From assembly GCF_010119975.1 (NCBI RefSeq), contig NZ_CP048222.1:5680501-5744500 (forward strand): 64,000 bases of DNA, given 5' to 3'. Each line of letters opens with the position of its first letter. Position 1 is the stretch's first letter. This stretch comes from Rhodocytophaga rosea (GTDB lineage Bacteria; Bacteroidota; Bacteroidia; Cytophagales; 172606-1). Shown here one piece after another: positions 36,829-45,735 of this stretch. The notes below the pieces were generated by a model. That model made no database searches. It had not been told where the DNA came from and worked only from the letters and a program-made list of their open reading frames with translations. Made by a program: the position numbers and the translations under genes.

Positions 36829-37461
36829 TTATAGTTCTTCTATCATCAGTTTGCGCCAGCGTACTTTAATACCGCCGCCATCATGAATCTGCAGGGCAAT
36901 AGAACCATTAGCAGCGCCGATTTTTGCGTCTTTCAGATCAACCATCTGGTTGCCATTGAGCCAGGTTGTTACCTGATCGCCTTTTGCTCTGATCTTTAAT
37001 TCATTCCATTCACCCATTTTCAGGAATTTTTCTTTTTCTTCCGGAATCTGTACCAGCCATTCCCTGCCATACGATTCGTAAATTCCACCAGTATCATGGT
37101 TTGGGGGAGCAACTTCTACCTGCCAGCCGCTTATTTTGGTGCCTTCGATGCTGGAGCGGAAAAACACCCCACTGTTTCCATTCGATTCCTGTTTAAACTC
37201 CAGGGTTAGCTCAAAATCTTTGTAAGGTTTATCTGTAGCCAGGTATCCATATTGCTTATCTGGTCCGCTTTCGCAAACAAGATCACCTTTATCAACATAC
37301 CACTTTTCAGTACCATATATTTTCCATCCGCTCAGGTCTTTTCCATTAAACAGCGATACTTTCTTTATTGTAAAGGAAGGATGTATCCAGGCAACACTAA
37401 GGGCAATGGTAACAATTAACAGGCAGAGGTATTTAATTTTTACTTGGGATATACTTTTCAT
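36829..37461 (-). CDS. exported DUF1080 protein (3-keto-disaccharide hydrolase type)
   Basis: 210 residues with an N-terminal hydrophobic signal (about 10-27, VKIKYLCLLIVTIALSVAW). The rest is one jelly-roll domain: SLFNGKDLSGWKIYG, DFELTLEFKQESNGNSGVFFRS, YESYGREW, WNELKIRAKGDQVTTWLNG and GSIALQIHDGG. This fold is shared by DUF1080 domains linked to glucoside 3-dehydrogenase pathways, where keto-sugars are split. It follows the larger DUF1080 lipoprotein gene by 33 bases, so the two form an operon ending at the terminator. Confidence 0.88.
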   Translation of the reverse strand: MKSISQVKIKYLCLLIVTIALSVAWIHPSFTIKKVSLFNGKDLSGWKIYGTEKWYVDKGDLVCESGPDKQYGYLATDKPYKDFELTLEFKQESNGNSGVFFRSSIEGTKISGWQVEVAPPNHDTGGIYESYGREWLVQIPEEKEKFLKMGEWNELKIRAKGDQVTTWLNGNQMVDLKDAKIGAANGSIALQIHDGGGIKVRWRKLMIEEL

Positions 37462-37494
37462 TGTAAACAGTTTATAAGTGATAAATGGTAAAGA

Positions 37495-38349
37495 TTATAA
37501 TTCTTTGATTTTGATATTACGGTAGTAAACGGTTGCCCCGTGGTCCTGTATGCCGATATGGCCTTTTTTGTTGGCACCATAGTCTTTGTAGGGAGCAAAC
37601 TTGGTTTTTTTTACCTGGTCTTTCCATTCCTGGGAATTGAAGTCATAGGATACCGTTTGTTTGCCATTCAGCCAGTGTTCAACTTTTCCGTTGTTCACCA
37701 CAATGCGTCCTTCATTCCATTCACCGGCAGGCTTGGAATAATCAGCCGGAGCCGCATGAAAATCATAATTATCTCCGGTGCGGTGTTTGTCCATATTAAA
37801 ATTGGGATCGTTTTTTCTGGCCCAGCCTGCATTATCAATTACCTGGTATTCCGGGGCAGAGTGCCAGCTGGGTGTATTGGGTACTTCTTTCACCCGGTAT
37901 AGTACGCCGCTATTGGCTTCCGGTGTATAGTCGAATTCAAATTTGAGGTCGAAGTTCTCATACTGGTTTTCAGTAATAATATCCCCGCCGCCTTCTCCTT
38001 CGGTTTTAGATGCCAAAACGGAAAGTGCCCCATCTTTTACTTCCCAGCCTTTTTCAGGAAACGTTTTTTTAGTATACCCTCTCCATCCGGCTGTGGATTG
38101 TCCGTCGAACAGCAATTTCCAGCCATCTGCTTTTTCCTGATCAGTGAGTGTATTAAGGGCCGCTGTATTGGTAGCACCTGCGGGAACGTCGCCGGTAGCT
38201 GTAGTGCCTACAGGAGTGGTAGGTGTAGTGGAAGTATCAGAAGCAACAGCCGTAGTATCTGTTTGTGAGTCGGATTTCTGCCCGGAATCACAGGCAGTAG
38301 CCATAAAAAATGCTGTTATAGCCAGGCCGGTTTTAAAGGATGAATACAT
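37495..38349 (-). CDS. DUF1080 lipoprotein
   Basis: 284 residues. A lipoprotein signal ends at ATACDSG (lipid on Cys20), followed by a low-complexity Thr/Ser/Ala linker (about 25-65), then a DUF1080 jelly roll: LLFDGQSTAGWRGY, WEVKDGALSV, DLKFEFDYTPEANSGVLYRV, YQVIDN, WNEGRIVVNNGKVEHWLNG and GHIGIQDHG. It would be anchored in a membrane facing the periplasm or outside. First gene of the two-gene DUF1080 operon. Confidence 0.88.
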   Translation of the reverse strand: MYSSFKTGLAITAFFMATACDSGQKSDSQTDTTAVASDTSTTPTTPVGTTATGDVPAGATNTAALNTLTDQEKADGWKLLFDGQSTAGWRGYTKKTFPEKGWEVKDGALSVLASKTEGEGGGDIITENQYENFDLKFEFDYTPEANSGVLYRVKEVPNTPSWHSAPEYQVIDNAGWARKNDPNFNMDKHRTGDNYDFHAAPADYSKPAGEWNEGRIVVNNGKVEHWLNGKQTVSYDFNSQEWKDQVKKTKFAPYKDYGANKKGHIGIQDHGATVYYRNIKIKEL

Positions 38350-38581
38350 ACATCTCAGGTAGTAAGGTTTTATCTTCTTTATTCAAAGTAGCTGGTATGG
38401 ATCAGAATAATGAGGCATCAATATAGGAAAATTCACTAAACAAAGACAGGTTTGTATTATTTTTCTGACAGTGTATATCATACCCCGGTCAAGGTCAAGA
38501 GAAAACAAATAATGGTACTAAACACAGGGAAGTGAACCTGGAAGGTATATTTTCCTGCTATCCTCTCAATCGTATTGCTAC

Positions 38582-39022
38582 TTATGATAACAAACTCCTG
38601 GACTTTTTTCTGTTCTGATGCATCCATTGGAAAACGCCGGTACTCCAAAGCGCCCAGACAATCAGCACGGGCTGGAAGAACAGGCGGGCAAATCTTTTCT
38701 GGTCGGTATCCAGGCCAAATGCATCAATCCCATTCAGGTATTGTGATATATTACCAGGAAATACAGCTACATAAAATGCCGCCAAAGCGATACCGGTTTT
38801 AACTTTGTGCTTTGGAAGAAACACCATGGCCCCTCCTAAAGCCACTTCTGCCACACCAGATACGATCACCACCAGATCCTCATTCAAGGGCACCCAATCA
38901 GGTACCTGTGCCTGAAATTCCTTCCGCTTAAAAGTAAGATGACCTATACCTGCCAGCAACATAAATAGTCCTAAACCTATGCGGCATATGTTCTGGGTGG
39001 TAGATGTATGAGGAGAATTCAT
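38582..39022 (-). CDS. DoxX-family membrane protein
   Basis: 146 residues from the ATG at 39022. Four hydrophobic segments with the DoxX start IGLGLFMLLAGIGHLTF and a GVAEVALGGAMVF second helix; a soluble stretch (YLNGIDAFGLDTDQKR) before the last helix. Members are small quinone-related or stress membrane proteins. Function not further defined. Confidence 0.75.
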   Translation of the reverse strand: MNSPHTSTTQNICRIGLGLFMLLAGIGHLTFKRKEFQAQVPDWVPLNEDLVVIVSGVAEVALGGAMVFLPKHKVKTGIALAAFYVAVFPGNISQYLNGIDAFGLDTDQKRFARLFFQPVLIVWALWSTGVFQWMHQNRKKSRSLLS

Positions 39023-39188
39023 AAACAAAGATGGTTCAAAGGGTTAATGAATAAATTTTATTCTTTAACTCTGGAAACTGTAAGAAGGTTAACCAGAGAA
39101 TATTTTGCAGCGTAATTTTATTTCCTGGCGAGGAGATGCTTTACCAAAAGCAGGCCAGGGTAGGTGAAAGGAGGGTGATGCAGCAGAG

Positions 39189-39471
39189 TCAGGGATGTAC
39201 ATTCATCTGCTTAGGATTAAGCTGGCCAATAGGCTCACCTATAATTGTATAGTAATGCTGATTGCTAACAGGAAGGCCCTCTTTTATTGAACTGCGTCCA
39301 GGCTTTCTGAATAGATTCCTGATCTGCTTCCTCTGTGGTTTGTGATGTTCCGCTGACATCCGTCTGTAAAGATGTGGCCAGTTGTCTGGCCTTCTGAGCA
39401 AGGTAGTTTTTGATGGCTTCTTCGCCCAAGGCTTGTACCAGCGCATCATCTATTTCCACTTCTATCTTCAT
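39189..39471 (-). pseudogene. small possibly frameshifted gene
   Basis: From the ATG at 39471 there is a 68-residue frame (MKIEVEIDDALVQALGEEAI, then a Gln/Thr-rich helix, ending IQKAWTQFNKRGPSC). Just before its stop the neighbouring frame continues as GLPVSNQHYYTIIGEPIGQL to a stop at 39189. Removing one base from the GGG at 39285-39287 would join them into a protein of about 94 residues that reads more smoothly than either half. The 68-residue part alone resembles small antitoxin-like proteins, but no toxin gene is beside it. Either a frameshifted remnant, a sequencing error, or an intact 68-residue gene. Confidence 0.4.
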
Positions 39472-39609
39472 TAGTGTCTGGTTTGCTAGATGTATTATGA
39501 TAAATATTTGTTGTCATATGAGCACTAAAACTGTCGTCTTAATTAGCCCTATGTTGGATCGACTTATTTGTTGAGATACTTATTATTAGCTTATTAGCTA
39601 TGAAATTAT

Positions 39610-40365
39610 TTATATTTCCCATTGCTTGCTTCCGTACTCTTCATCTCCTCGTATTAAATGTACTTTTGTATTTACCTCAAAATGGTCGTGAAATAACCCA
39701 CTATGAATAGTACAACTTTTTTTACTGTAACTGAATGACTTGAACAAAGTCAAACCACTTAAATACATGCAGTTAATACTATGAGGAACTAGCCTATAAT
39801 TAGTGAACCTTTCTTTGATTTTTCTCTCAAGCTTTATAAAATATTCTTTGTATTCTGAATAAGGAGAAACTGTCATAGAATTGATTGCTTCAAAATATTG
39901 TAATTTATCTTCATCATCCAAATTAGAATATGCTTCTTGTCCTTTATAGGTTTCTTTTTCAAGTGTAAGCGTAGTATAATCAAGACCATATATACTGTAA
40001 AAAGGACATAGTAGGCTAATGGCAAAATGCAATTCTTTATAAACGGTTATATTATCGAATAACTTTTCCTTTAACTTAATATATGCACTGAAACAAGGAG
40101 AATTTCCATAGGTTGTTCCTATGACTTCTTTTTTGAACTCATCCTTTAAAAAGTCTAAAAAAGTTATCCAATCCTTTCGATAACTTTCTTCATTATGTAT
40201 ATTTTCTAACAAGATTTTTTCTAACTCCCGTAAGCCAGGATAACTTTGATACGATGCAGAATCTTCATCATTTTGGAAAATGCCTAATGGATAATATTTT
40301 TTAATAGCTTCATAGATGGGCCAATAATTGTAGGTTTCTGTATCGAATGTGAAATTCTTTTTCAT
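39610..40365 (-). CDS. hypothetical protein
   Basis: 251 residues, family not recognised. Soluble, rich in Tyr, Phe, Lys and Glu, mostly helical at first (LRELEKILLENIHNEESYRK) and strand-rich at the end. No signal or membrane segment. Its DNA is clearly more AT-rich than the flanking cytochrome gene, and it is an isolated gene, so it is likely a recent acquisition. Confidence 0.6.
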   Translation of the reverse strand: MKKNFTFDTETYNYWPIYEAIKKYYPLGIFQNDEDSASYQSYPGLRELEKILLENIHNEESYRKDWITFLDFLKDEFKKEVIGTTYGNSPCFSAYIKLKEKLFDNITVYKELHFAISLLCPFYSIYGLDYTTLTLEKETYKGQEAYSNLDDEDKLQYFEAINSMTVSPYSEYKEYFIKLERKIKERFTNYRLVPHSINCMYLSGLTLFKSFSYSKKSCTIHSGLFHDHFEVNTKVHLIRGDEEYGSKQWEI

Positions 40366-40409
40366 AATTCAACTAGCCTCATAAAAGCTAATATACAAAT
40401 AGAAATAAC

Positions 40410-41630
40410 TTATTTCTGCCTTGCTCCCAGCCAGCGTACATAAGCAAGCAAGGGCTTAAATTCTTCCTGGAGAATGATGTTGCCGAAAGCAGGCATCCGG
40501 GTTCCGGGATGTACACTACCGGGATTTTTAATAAAAGCTTCCAAACTGGCATCGTCCGGAAAATCAGCATGAGCTTTACGCAGGTCTGCTACGCCTATGC
40601 CATCTTCTCCATGACAAGCCTGGCAACCATATCTGGCATATACTTGCTTTCCTGTGGCCAATATATCAGTTGTGTTAACTTTAGTAACAGGCATTGTATT
40701 CCGTTTTACTTTATTTCGCACCGCTGGAAGGGTTTGAATATAGGCATATATGGCGCCTGCTTCTTCTATACTCAGTGCATTGTAATTAGGCATGGGAAAG
40801 GTAATAATCCGGTTGCCAGGTGCTGTACTTTCCCGGATGGCTTTTATAAATTCCCCTTCTGTCCAGCTGCTAATGCCGGTTTCCTTGTCCATCGTCAGGT
40901 TAGGTACATGTACTGTTTTTCCATCCAAACTTTTTAGTTTGGCACCGCCTGACATATATCCTTTCGATTGTTCCGGTTCCTCCTTATTAATGCTCACCAT
41001 ACTTTTGGAATGACATTCATAACATCCCAGAATACGAACCATATATTTCCCATACGCTACTTTATCAGTCAGGCTTGGGGTGGCAATAGCTTGCGTTGGA
41101 TAAGGCGATGGCCTGATTTTAAAACGGAAAGCCATTTTTGCAGGCGCACTGTATCTGGATTCCGGACTTTCTACATCGGCAGCCTGCACCATTTTATCAG
41201 GCGAATGTTTGAGATACGCAATAATAGCTTGCAGATCCTGGTCGGAGATACCGGGTTTTGCCATAATGGGCGACAAATATCCCCGGTGATTAATGCCTGT
41301 TCGCAGCAAATAGGCCAGTTGTCCATCAGTATAGGTGCCAGTTCCGTTGTGTGGGTGCTGGGTGATGTTTTTAGAATATAAGGTTCCCATAATTTTAGGC
41401 ACATCTGCCAGTTGTTTTCCGCTTAACTGTCCTGTAACAGGATTGGTATGACAATCGGCACACATCATCGTAACAAGCGCTTTTCCTCTGGCCAGGAAGG
41501 GTTCTGTTGCCTGCACCTGTAAAGGGATAGTTTCAGCTGAGTATCTGGGAACACTACAGGAAATAGAAAAGCAACAAGCAAAAGCTGTTAAACCAAAGGG
41601 TATAGCCCTTTTTAAAAACCGGGTAAACAT
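40410..41630 (-). CDS. triheme c-type cytochrome lipoprotein
   Basis: 406 residues. A lipoprotein signal ends at FSISCS (Cys25). Three CxxCH heme sites stand at 57-61 (CADCH), 203-207 (CYECH) and 336-340 (CQACH), each followed by a distal Met in a P-x-M context (LSPIMAKPG, TFPMPNYN, GTRMPAFG). It therefore looks like three fused monoheme domains that move electrons in the periplasm. No dehydrogenase or oxidase gene is adjacent, so its partner is unknown. A single gene. Confidence 0.88.
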   Translation of the reverse strand: MFTRFLKRAIPFGLTAFACCFSISCSVPRYSAETIPLQVQATEPFLARGKALVTMMCADCHTNPVTGQLSGKQLADVPKIMGTLYSKNITQHPHNGTGTYTDGQLAYLLRTGINHRGYLSPIMAKPGISDQDLQAIIAYLKHSPDKMVQAADVESPESRYSAPAKMAFRFKIRPSPYPTQAIATPSLTDKVAYGKYMVRILGCYECHSKSMVSINKEEPEQSKGYMSGGAKLKSLDGKTVHVPNLTMDKETGISSWTEGEFIKAIRESTAPGNRIITFPMPNYNALSIEEAGAIYAYIQTLPAVRNKVKRNTMPVTKVNTTDILATGKQVYARYGCQACHGEDGIGVADLRKAHADFPDDASLEAFIKNPGSVHPGTRMPAFGNIILQEEFKPLLAYVRWLGARQK

Positions 41631-41976
41631 GTAATAGACTACTAATGAATAAATATGCGGGCAAAATGGGCGTTTTTAGAAAGCCATCCAATGAATTTTA
41701 TATGAACGGAAGGAAAATTTATTTCTTCTTATCAATTCATTGTTTCCACTGAATCAGAGACTGGTCCACTATTCTTATTCTTTCAAAGAATTAATATTTT
41801 CTATAGGATTTTACTATCCTCCTATTTTTAATTACATCTTCTGTGGACTAATAATATCATCTGCTTACTCAAAGGCTTGCCTTTTTGATAGGTTTGCGCT
41901 TTGCAAAGGTAGAATTACTATGATATGCATTTTATAGGATTTCTACCTTTCTTCACCCTGATGCAAAATAGGCTTT
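41631..41976. other. intergenic region before the NHL protein
   Basis: 346 AT-rich bases between divergent genes. A TACCTTTG box reads on the minus strand at 41904-41911 but lies 270 bases from the cytochrome start, and a near-match TACCTTTC faces the NHL gene about 25 bases before its ATG. A possible 65-codon frame (41740-41937) looks non-coding. Confidence 0.45.
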
Positions 41977-44900
41977 ATGAATATTAAAATATTACTTTTT
42001 TGTCTGTTTCAATTCTTCTTTCTTTTCAATACCTCACAGGCTCAATATGTATATGAATGGCAGATAGGGGCACAGGGAATAGCTCAGTTTACCGGCCCTG
42101 GTGGTCTAGCGCTTGACCAGCAGGGTAATATGTATGTAACAGATCAGCATATCAACTGTGTGTATAAGGTATCGGGTAGTGGCCAACTTCTATTGAAGTT
42201 TGGTTTTTTCGGTACTGGCGATGGACAATTTTACGAACCAACCGGTGTAGCCTTGGATAAACAAGGAAATATTTATGTAACTGATTACTATAATAACAGA
42301 GTTCAAAAGTTTAATCCAGAGGGAGAATTCCTTTTAAAGTTTGGTGTTCATGGGATAGGCAATGGAGAATTTTATTATCCTGAGGACATAGAGGTAGATG
42401 TACAGGGTAATGTGTATGTAACTGATTTCTGGAATAACAGAATTCAAAAATTTAATCCGGATGGGCAATGGCTGACATCTGTAGGTTCCTATGGCAGTGG
42501 AGATTATCAATTTATAAGCCCTAGAGCATTAGCTTTCGATCAGCAGGGCAACCTGTATGTAGCAGATAGAAACTGCATCCGGAAATTTAATTCGGATGGC
42601 CAGTTTATTATGAGGTTTGGGTCACAGGGTACAGGCATTGGGCAGTTCCAATCTTCTAAGGATATAGAGATAGATGCAGAAGGCAACACGTATATTACTG
42701 ATTCATACAATAAGATTCTGAAATTTTCTAGCACAGGTGATTTTCTTGCTAGTTTTGGTACCAAGGGAAAAGAAGAGGGCCAGTTGGATAGACCGACTGG
42801 AATAGCCCTGGATGCAAAGGGTAATATCTACGTAGCCGATCGATGGAACCATAGGGTTCAACAATTTAATTCAGCAGGAGCATTTGTTTCAGTAGTAGGC
42901 GAACCTAAGAAAGGTTCGGGACAATTTTTTACCCCTTTAGATGTAGCACTAGATGAGCATAACAATATCTATGTGGCCGACCGGGGTAACCATCGCATCC
43001 AAAAGTTTGATGCAGCAGGAAATTTTGTTTTTGCTTTTGGATCGGAGGGCATTGATAATGGCGAGTTTACCTATCCTAATAGTGTGGTTGTCGATAAGCA
43101 AGGCAATATTTATGTATCCGAAGAAAACGATAGGATTCAAAAATTTAATGCCCAGGGAGAATTTCTTGCTAAGTGGGGCAGTGATGGCTCTGCAGATGGG
43201 CAGTTTAAAAATCCTCATGGACTTGTATTAGATAAAGAAGGAAATATATATGTGGCGGATCAATATAACCACCGGATTCAAAAGTTTTCCAGTAATGGCG
43301 ATTTTCTGTCAAAGTTCGGTTCGAGTGGCTCTGCAAATGGACAGTTTGCCTACCCTGCTCATATAGCTATAGATTCACAAGGCTCAATCTACGTAGCAGA
43401 CCAGGAGAATCACCGGATTCAAAAGTTTAGTAATGATGGTGTTTTTCTCTCTAAGTTTGGTACCAAAGGCTCAATTGATGGGCAGATGACTTATCCAATA
43501 GGTATAACCATCGATAGTGAAGATCATATCTATGTGGCAGATGCTGGTAATCACCACATTCAGCAATTTAATTCCAATGGAGACTTTATTTCAAAAACTG
43601 GCACCCATGGTTTCAGCAATGGACAATTATTTGCGCCAATGGGCTTAACAATAGATGCTCAGGGTAGTATTTACGTGGCTGATGCATATAATCATCGTGT
43701 ACAAAAATTTAGTTTGGCGCCTCAGATCAGCCTGAGAAACGGCATTACTCCTGTTGAAAATAATACAAGTTTTAATATCGGAGAAACCCATTACCTGCAT
43801 GCCATTGATACTGCTTTCACGATTGATAATACAGCTGGGAAAGGCATATTGAAAGTAGCTAATCTAATTTTACCTCAGGGATTCACGCTTGATAGTACAT
43901 TTCCGGAAAGTATTGAAGCCGGAACTACTGCTTCTTTCACTTTAAAATTATTAGCTGATAAAGTAGGTAGCTATACAGGTAATCTTTCGTTTTCAACCAA
44001 TGACCCGGATAACAAGCTCTATCAGGTTACGCTTAGCGGCCTGATAACAAAAGCAGAACAACAAATTAGTATCAATGCCTTGGCAGATAGAACGTATGGT
44101 GATGCGCCTTTCACCTTAACAGGTAATTCAAGTTCCGGACTTGCCTTAACATTTTCAATGGTTTCAGGACCTGCTACACTAGAGGGTAATGTACTAACTT
44201 TAACCGGAGCCGGAGAAGTTACGCTTCTGATCACACAGGCGGGAGACAATTATTACAAGGCCGCCGAATTGCATAAAACTTTTTTGGTTAAAAAAGCAAA
44301 TCAAATAATTCATCTGGATTCAATTCCTGTAAAAACGTATGGCGATTCATCTTTTACATTACCCTTAACTACTTCTGCCGGCCTTCCTATTACCTATACC
44401 AGTTCGAATGCAGCAGTAGCTACAATATCAGCTAATCATATTGCGATTGCAGGCGTAGGCACTACTATAATTACTGCTAACCAGGCCGGAAATGATAATT
44501 ATAACCCGGCGGAAACTGCAAATCAAACCTTGCAGGTAAATAAATCTTTTCAAAAAATTCATTTTGATCACCTGGCCGATCAAATTCTGGCAGATTCTAC
44601 TTTTCAGATTATTGCCAATGCAAGCTCCACACTTCCAGTAAATCTGATGATAGTTTCTGGTCCTGCTTCACTGGTAGATAATACATTAAAAATGACTGGA
44701 ATCGGTGAAGTAATTATTAAAGCATCACAGTTAGGAAATGTCAACTATTGGCCTGCAGAAGAGGTAATTCAGCGTTTTTGTATTCTGCCCATCAAGCCTG
44801 TTATCACAGCTACTAATAATAACCTTAGTTCTAGCAGCCTTGTAGGCAATCAGTGGTATCTGGATGGAGAAGCAATAGAGGGAGCTACTGAGTGGATGTT

Positions 44901-45249
44901 ATCAGTAAGTAAAGAAGGAAGGTATCAGGTATCTGTTGCAGGGCCTTGCGGTCAGGCAATTATGTCTGAGCCATTCCTGGTTAAACTTTCTGCTTTAGAT
45001 GAATATCTAACTGATTTGGTAAAAGTTTATCCAAATCCTGTTCTTGAGCATTTAAAAGTTGAAATACAGGACGATATGAGAATACTGTATGCTCAGATCG
45101 TAAATTCATCTGGAAAGGTGCTTACTTATATAAAAACGAACGGAGTAAATAATATAAATTTCTCTATAGGAAACCTCAAACAAGGAATGTACATTTTAGA
45201 AATGTATACAAGCAAAGGAACAGTCAGAAAAAAAATTATCAAACAATAA
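41977..45249 (+). CDS. giant secreted NHL-repeat/Ig-like protein with T9SS sorting domain
   Basis: 1090 residues. Signal peptide 1-22 (ends TSQAQ). About 12 NHL repeats (about 25-590) with a period near 47 residues and repeated GNIYVAD..NHRIQKF strands form one or two beta-propellers. A choice-of-anchor-like domain (about 590-690) and three Ig/MBG-like repeats (ITY.S.N, AGDNYY.AAE) follow, to about 935. The last 75 residues (VYPNPVLEHL to RKKIIKQ) are a type IX sorting domain. The protein is exported by the T9SS and attached or released outside; ligand unknown. Gene has visible internal repetition. Confidence 0.9.
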   Translation: MNIKILLFCLFQFFFLFNTSQAQYVYEWQIGAQGIAQFTGPGGLALDQQGNMYVTDQHINCVYKVSGSGQLLLKFGFFGTGDGQFYEPTGVALDKQGNIYVTDYYNNRVQKFNPEGEFLLKFGVHGIGNGEFYYPEDIEVDVQGNVYVTDFWNNRIQKFNPDGQWLTSVGSYGSGDYQFISPRALAFDQQGNLYVADRNCIRKFNSDGQFIMRFGSQGTGIGQFQSSKDIEIDAEGNTYITDSYNKILKFSSTGDFLASFGTKGKEEGQLDRPTGIALDAKGNIYVADRWNHRVQQFNSAGAFVSVVGEPKKGSGQFFTPLDVALDEHNNIYVADRGNHRIQKFDAAGNFVFAFGSEGIDNGEFTYPNSVVVDKQGNIYVSEENDRIQKFNAQGEFLAKWGSDGSADGQFKNPHGLVLDKEGNIYVADQYNHRIQKFSSNGDFLSKFGSSGSANGQFAYPAHIAIDSQGSIYVADQENHRIQKFSNDGVFLSKFGTKGSIDGQMTYPIGITIDSEDHIYVADAGNHHIQQFNSNGDFISKTGTHGFSNGQLFAPMGLTIDAQGSIYVADAYNHRVQKFSLAPQISLRNGITPVENNTSFNIGETHYLHAIDTAFTIDNTAGKGILKVANLILPQGFTLDSTFPESIEAGTTASFTLKLLADKVGSYTGNLSFSTNDPDNKLYQVTLSGLITKAEQQISINALADRTYGDAPFTLTGNSSSGLALTFSMVSGPATLEGNVLTLTGAGEVTLLITQAGDNYYKAAELHKTFLVKKANQIIHLDSIPVKTYGDSSFTLPLTTSAGLPITYTSSNAAVATISANHIAIAGVGTTIITANQAGNDNYNPAETANQTLQVNKSFQKIHFDHLADQILADSTFQIIANASSTLPVNLMIVSGPASLVDNTLKMTGIGEVIIKASQLGNVNYWPAEEVIQRFCILPIKPVITATNNNLSSSSLVGNQWYLDGEAIEGATEWMLSVSKEGRYQVSVAGPCGQAIMSEPFLVKLSALDEYLTDLVKVYPNPVLEHLKVEIQDDMRILYAQIVNSSGKVLTYIKTNGVNNINFSIGNLKQGMYILEMYTSKGTVRKKIIKQ

Positions 45250-45735
45250 GTGATTATCCCTGTATTTTATCAAGCTTACTCATAAGCGGTGATCAGCTAT
45301 TTTGGACTGTCAGCATAGAATGTAATGCTGAAATAGAGTTTTCAGCAGTTGTTTTATTATTTAAGCATAGTAATAAACTTCATACAAACTTAATAGTCAG
45401 ATAATACCCAGTTTATGTACCCAGCGTATTTTTATAAGGATGATTCAGAAAGACTCATCTGATGTTGTAAAATTATAATGATACCGCTATGAAAACCTTC
45501 CGTAAAACTTATCAGTTTGTGCAGGAAAGACTATTTATCCTGCGGCTTGCTATTTTGTATGCACCTTTAAAATTCTACATCAAACGTGCGTTTCACCTGT
45601 TCTGACCAACTTACCGCATATTGAACACAAACACATTTCGCGTCCATCAACCTGCTAAAAACTTTATTGCTGAGCAAACCATAACGATCAGATTCATTTC
45701 TGAGTGGTTTGCTTTTTTGTAACCATACCAAGTAC
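45250..45735. other. intergenic region holding a candidate 38-residue frame
   Basis: 486 bases between the NHL gene and the glycosyltransferase gene. The only notable content is the small frame 45489-45605 listed separately. No strong terminator or exact TAnnTTTG box was found. Confidence 0.45.
45489..45605 (+). CDS. candidate 38-residue basic small protein
   Basis: An ATG-to-TGA frame of 38 residues: MKTFRKTYQFVQERLFILR, then LAILYAPLKFYIKRAFHLF. It is basic, aromatic and amphipathic with a central hydrophobic face. The body is more GC-rich than the surrounding spacer, unlike a random frame. No ribosome binding site or promoter is evident. Could be a real microprotein or chance. Confidence 0.3.
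   Translation: MKTFRKTYQFVQERLFILRLAILYAPLKFYIKRAFHLF

Noticed and set aside
41740-41937. 65-codon frame before the NHL gene
   Set aside because: No recognisable composition, no ribosome site, and placed in an AT-rich divergent promoter region.
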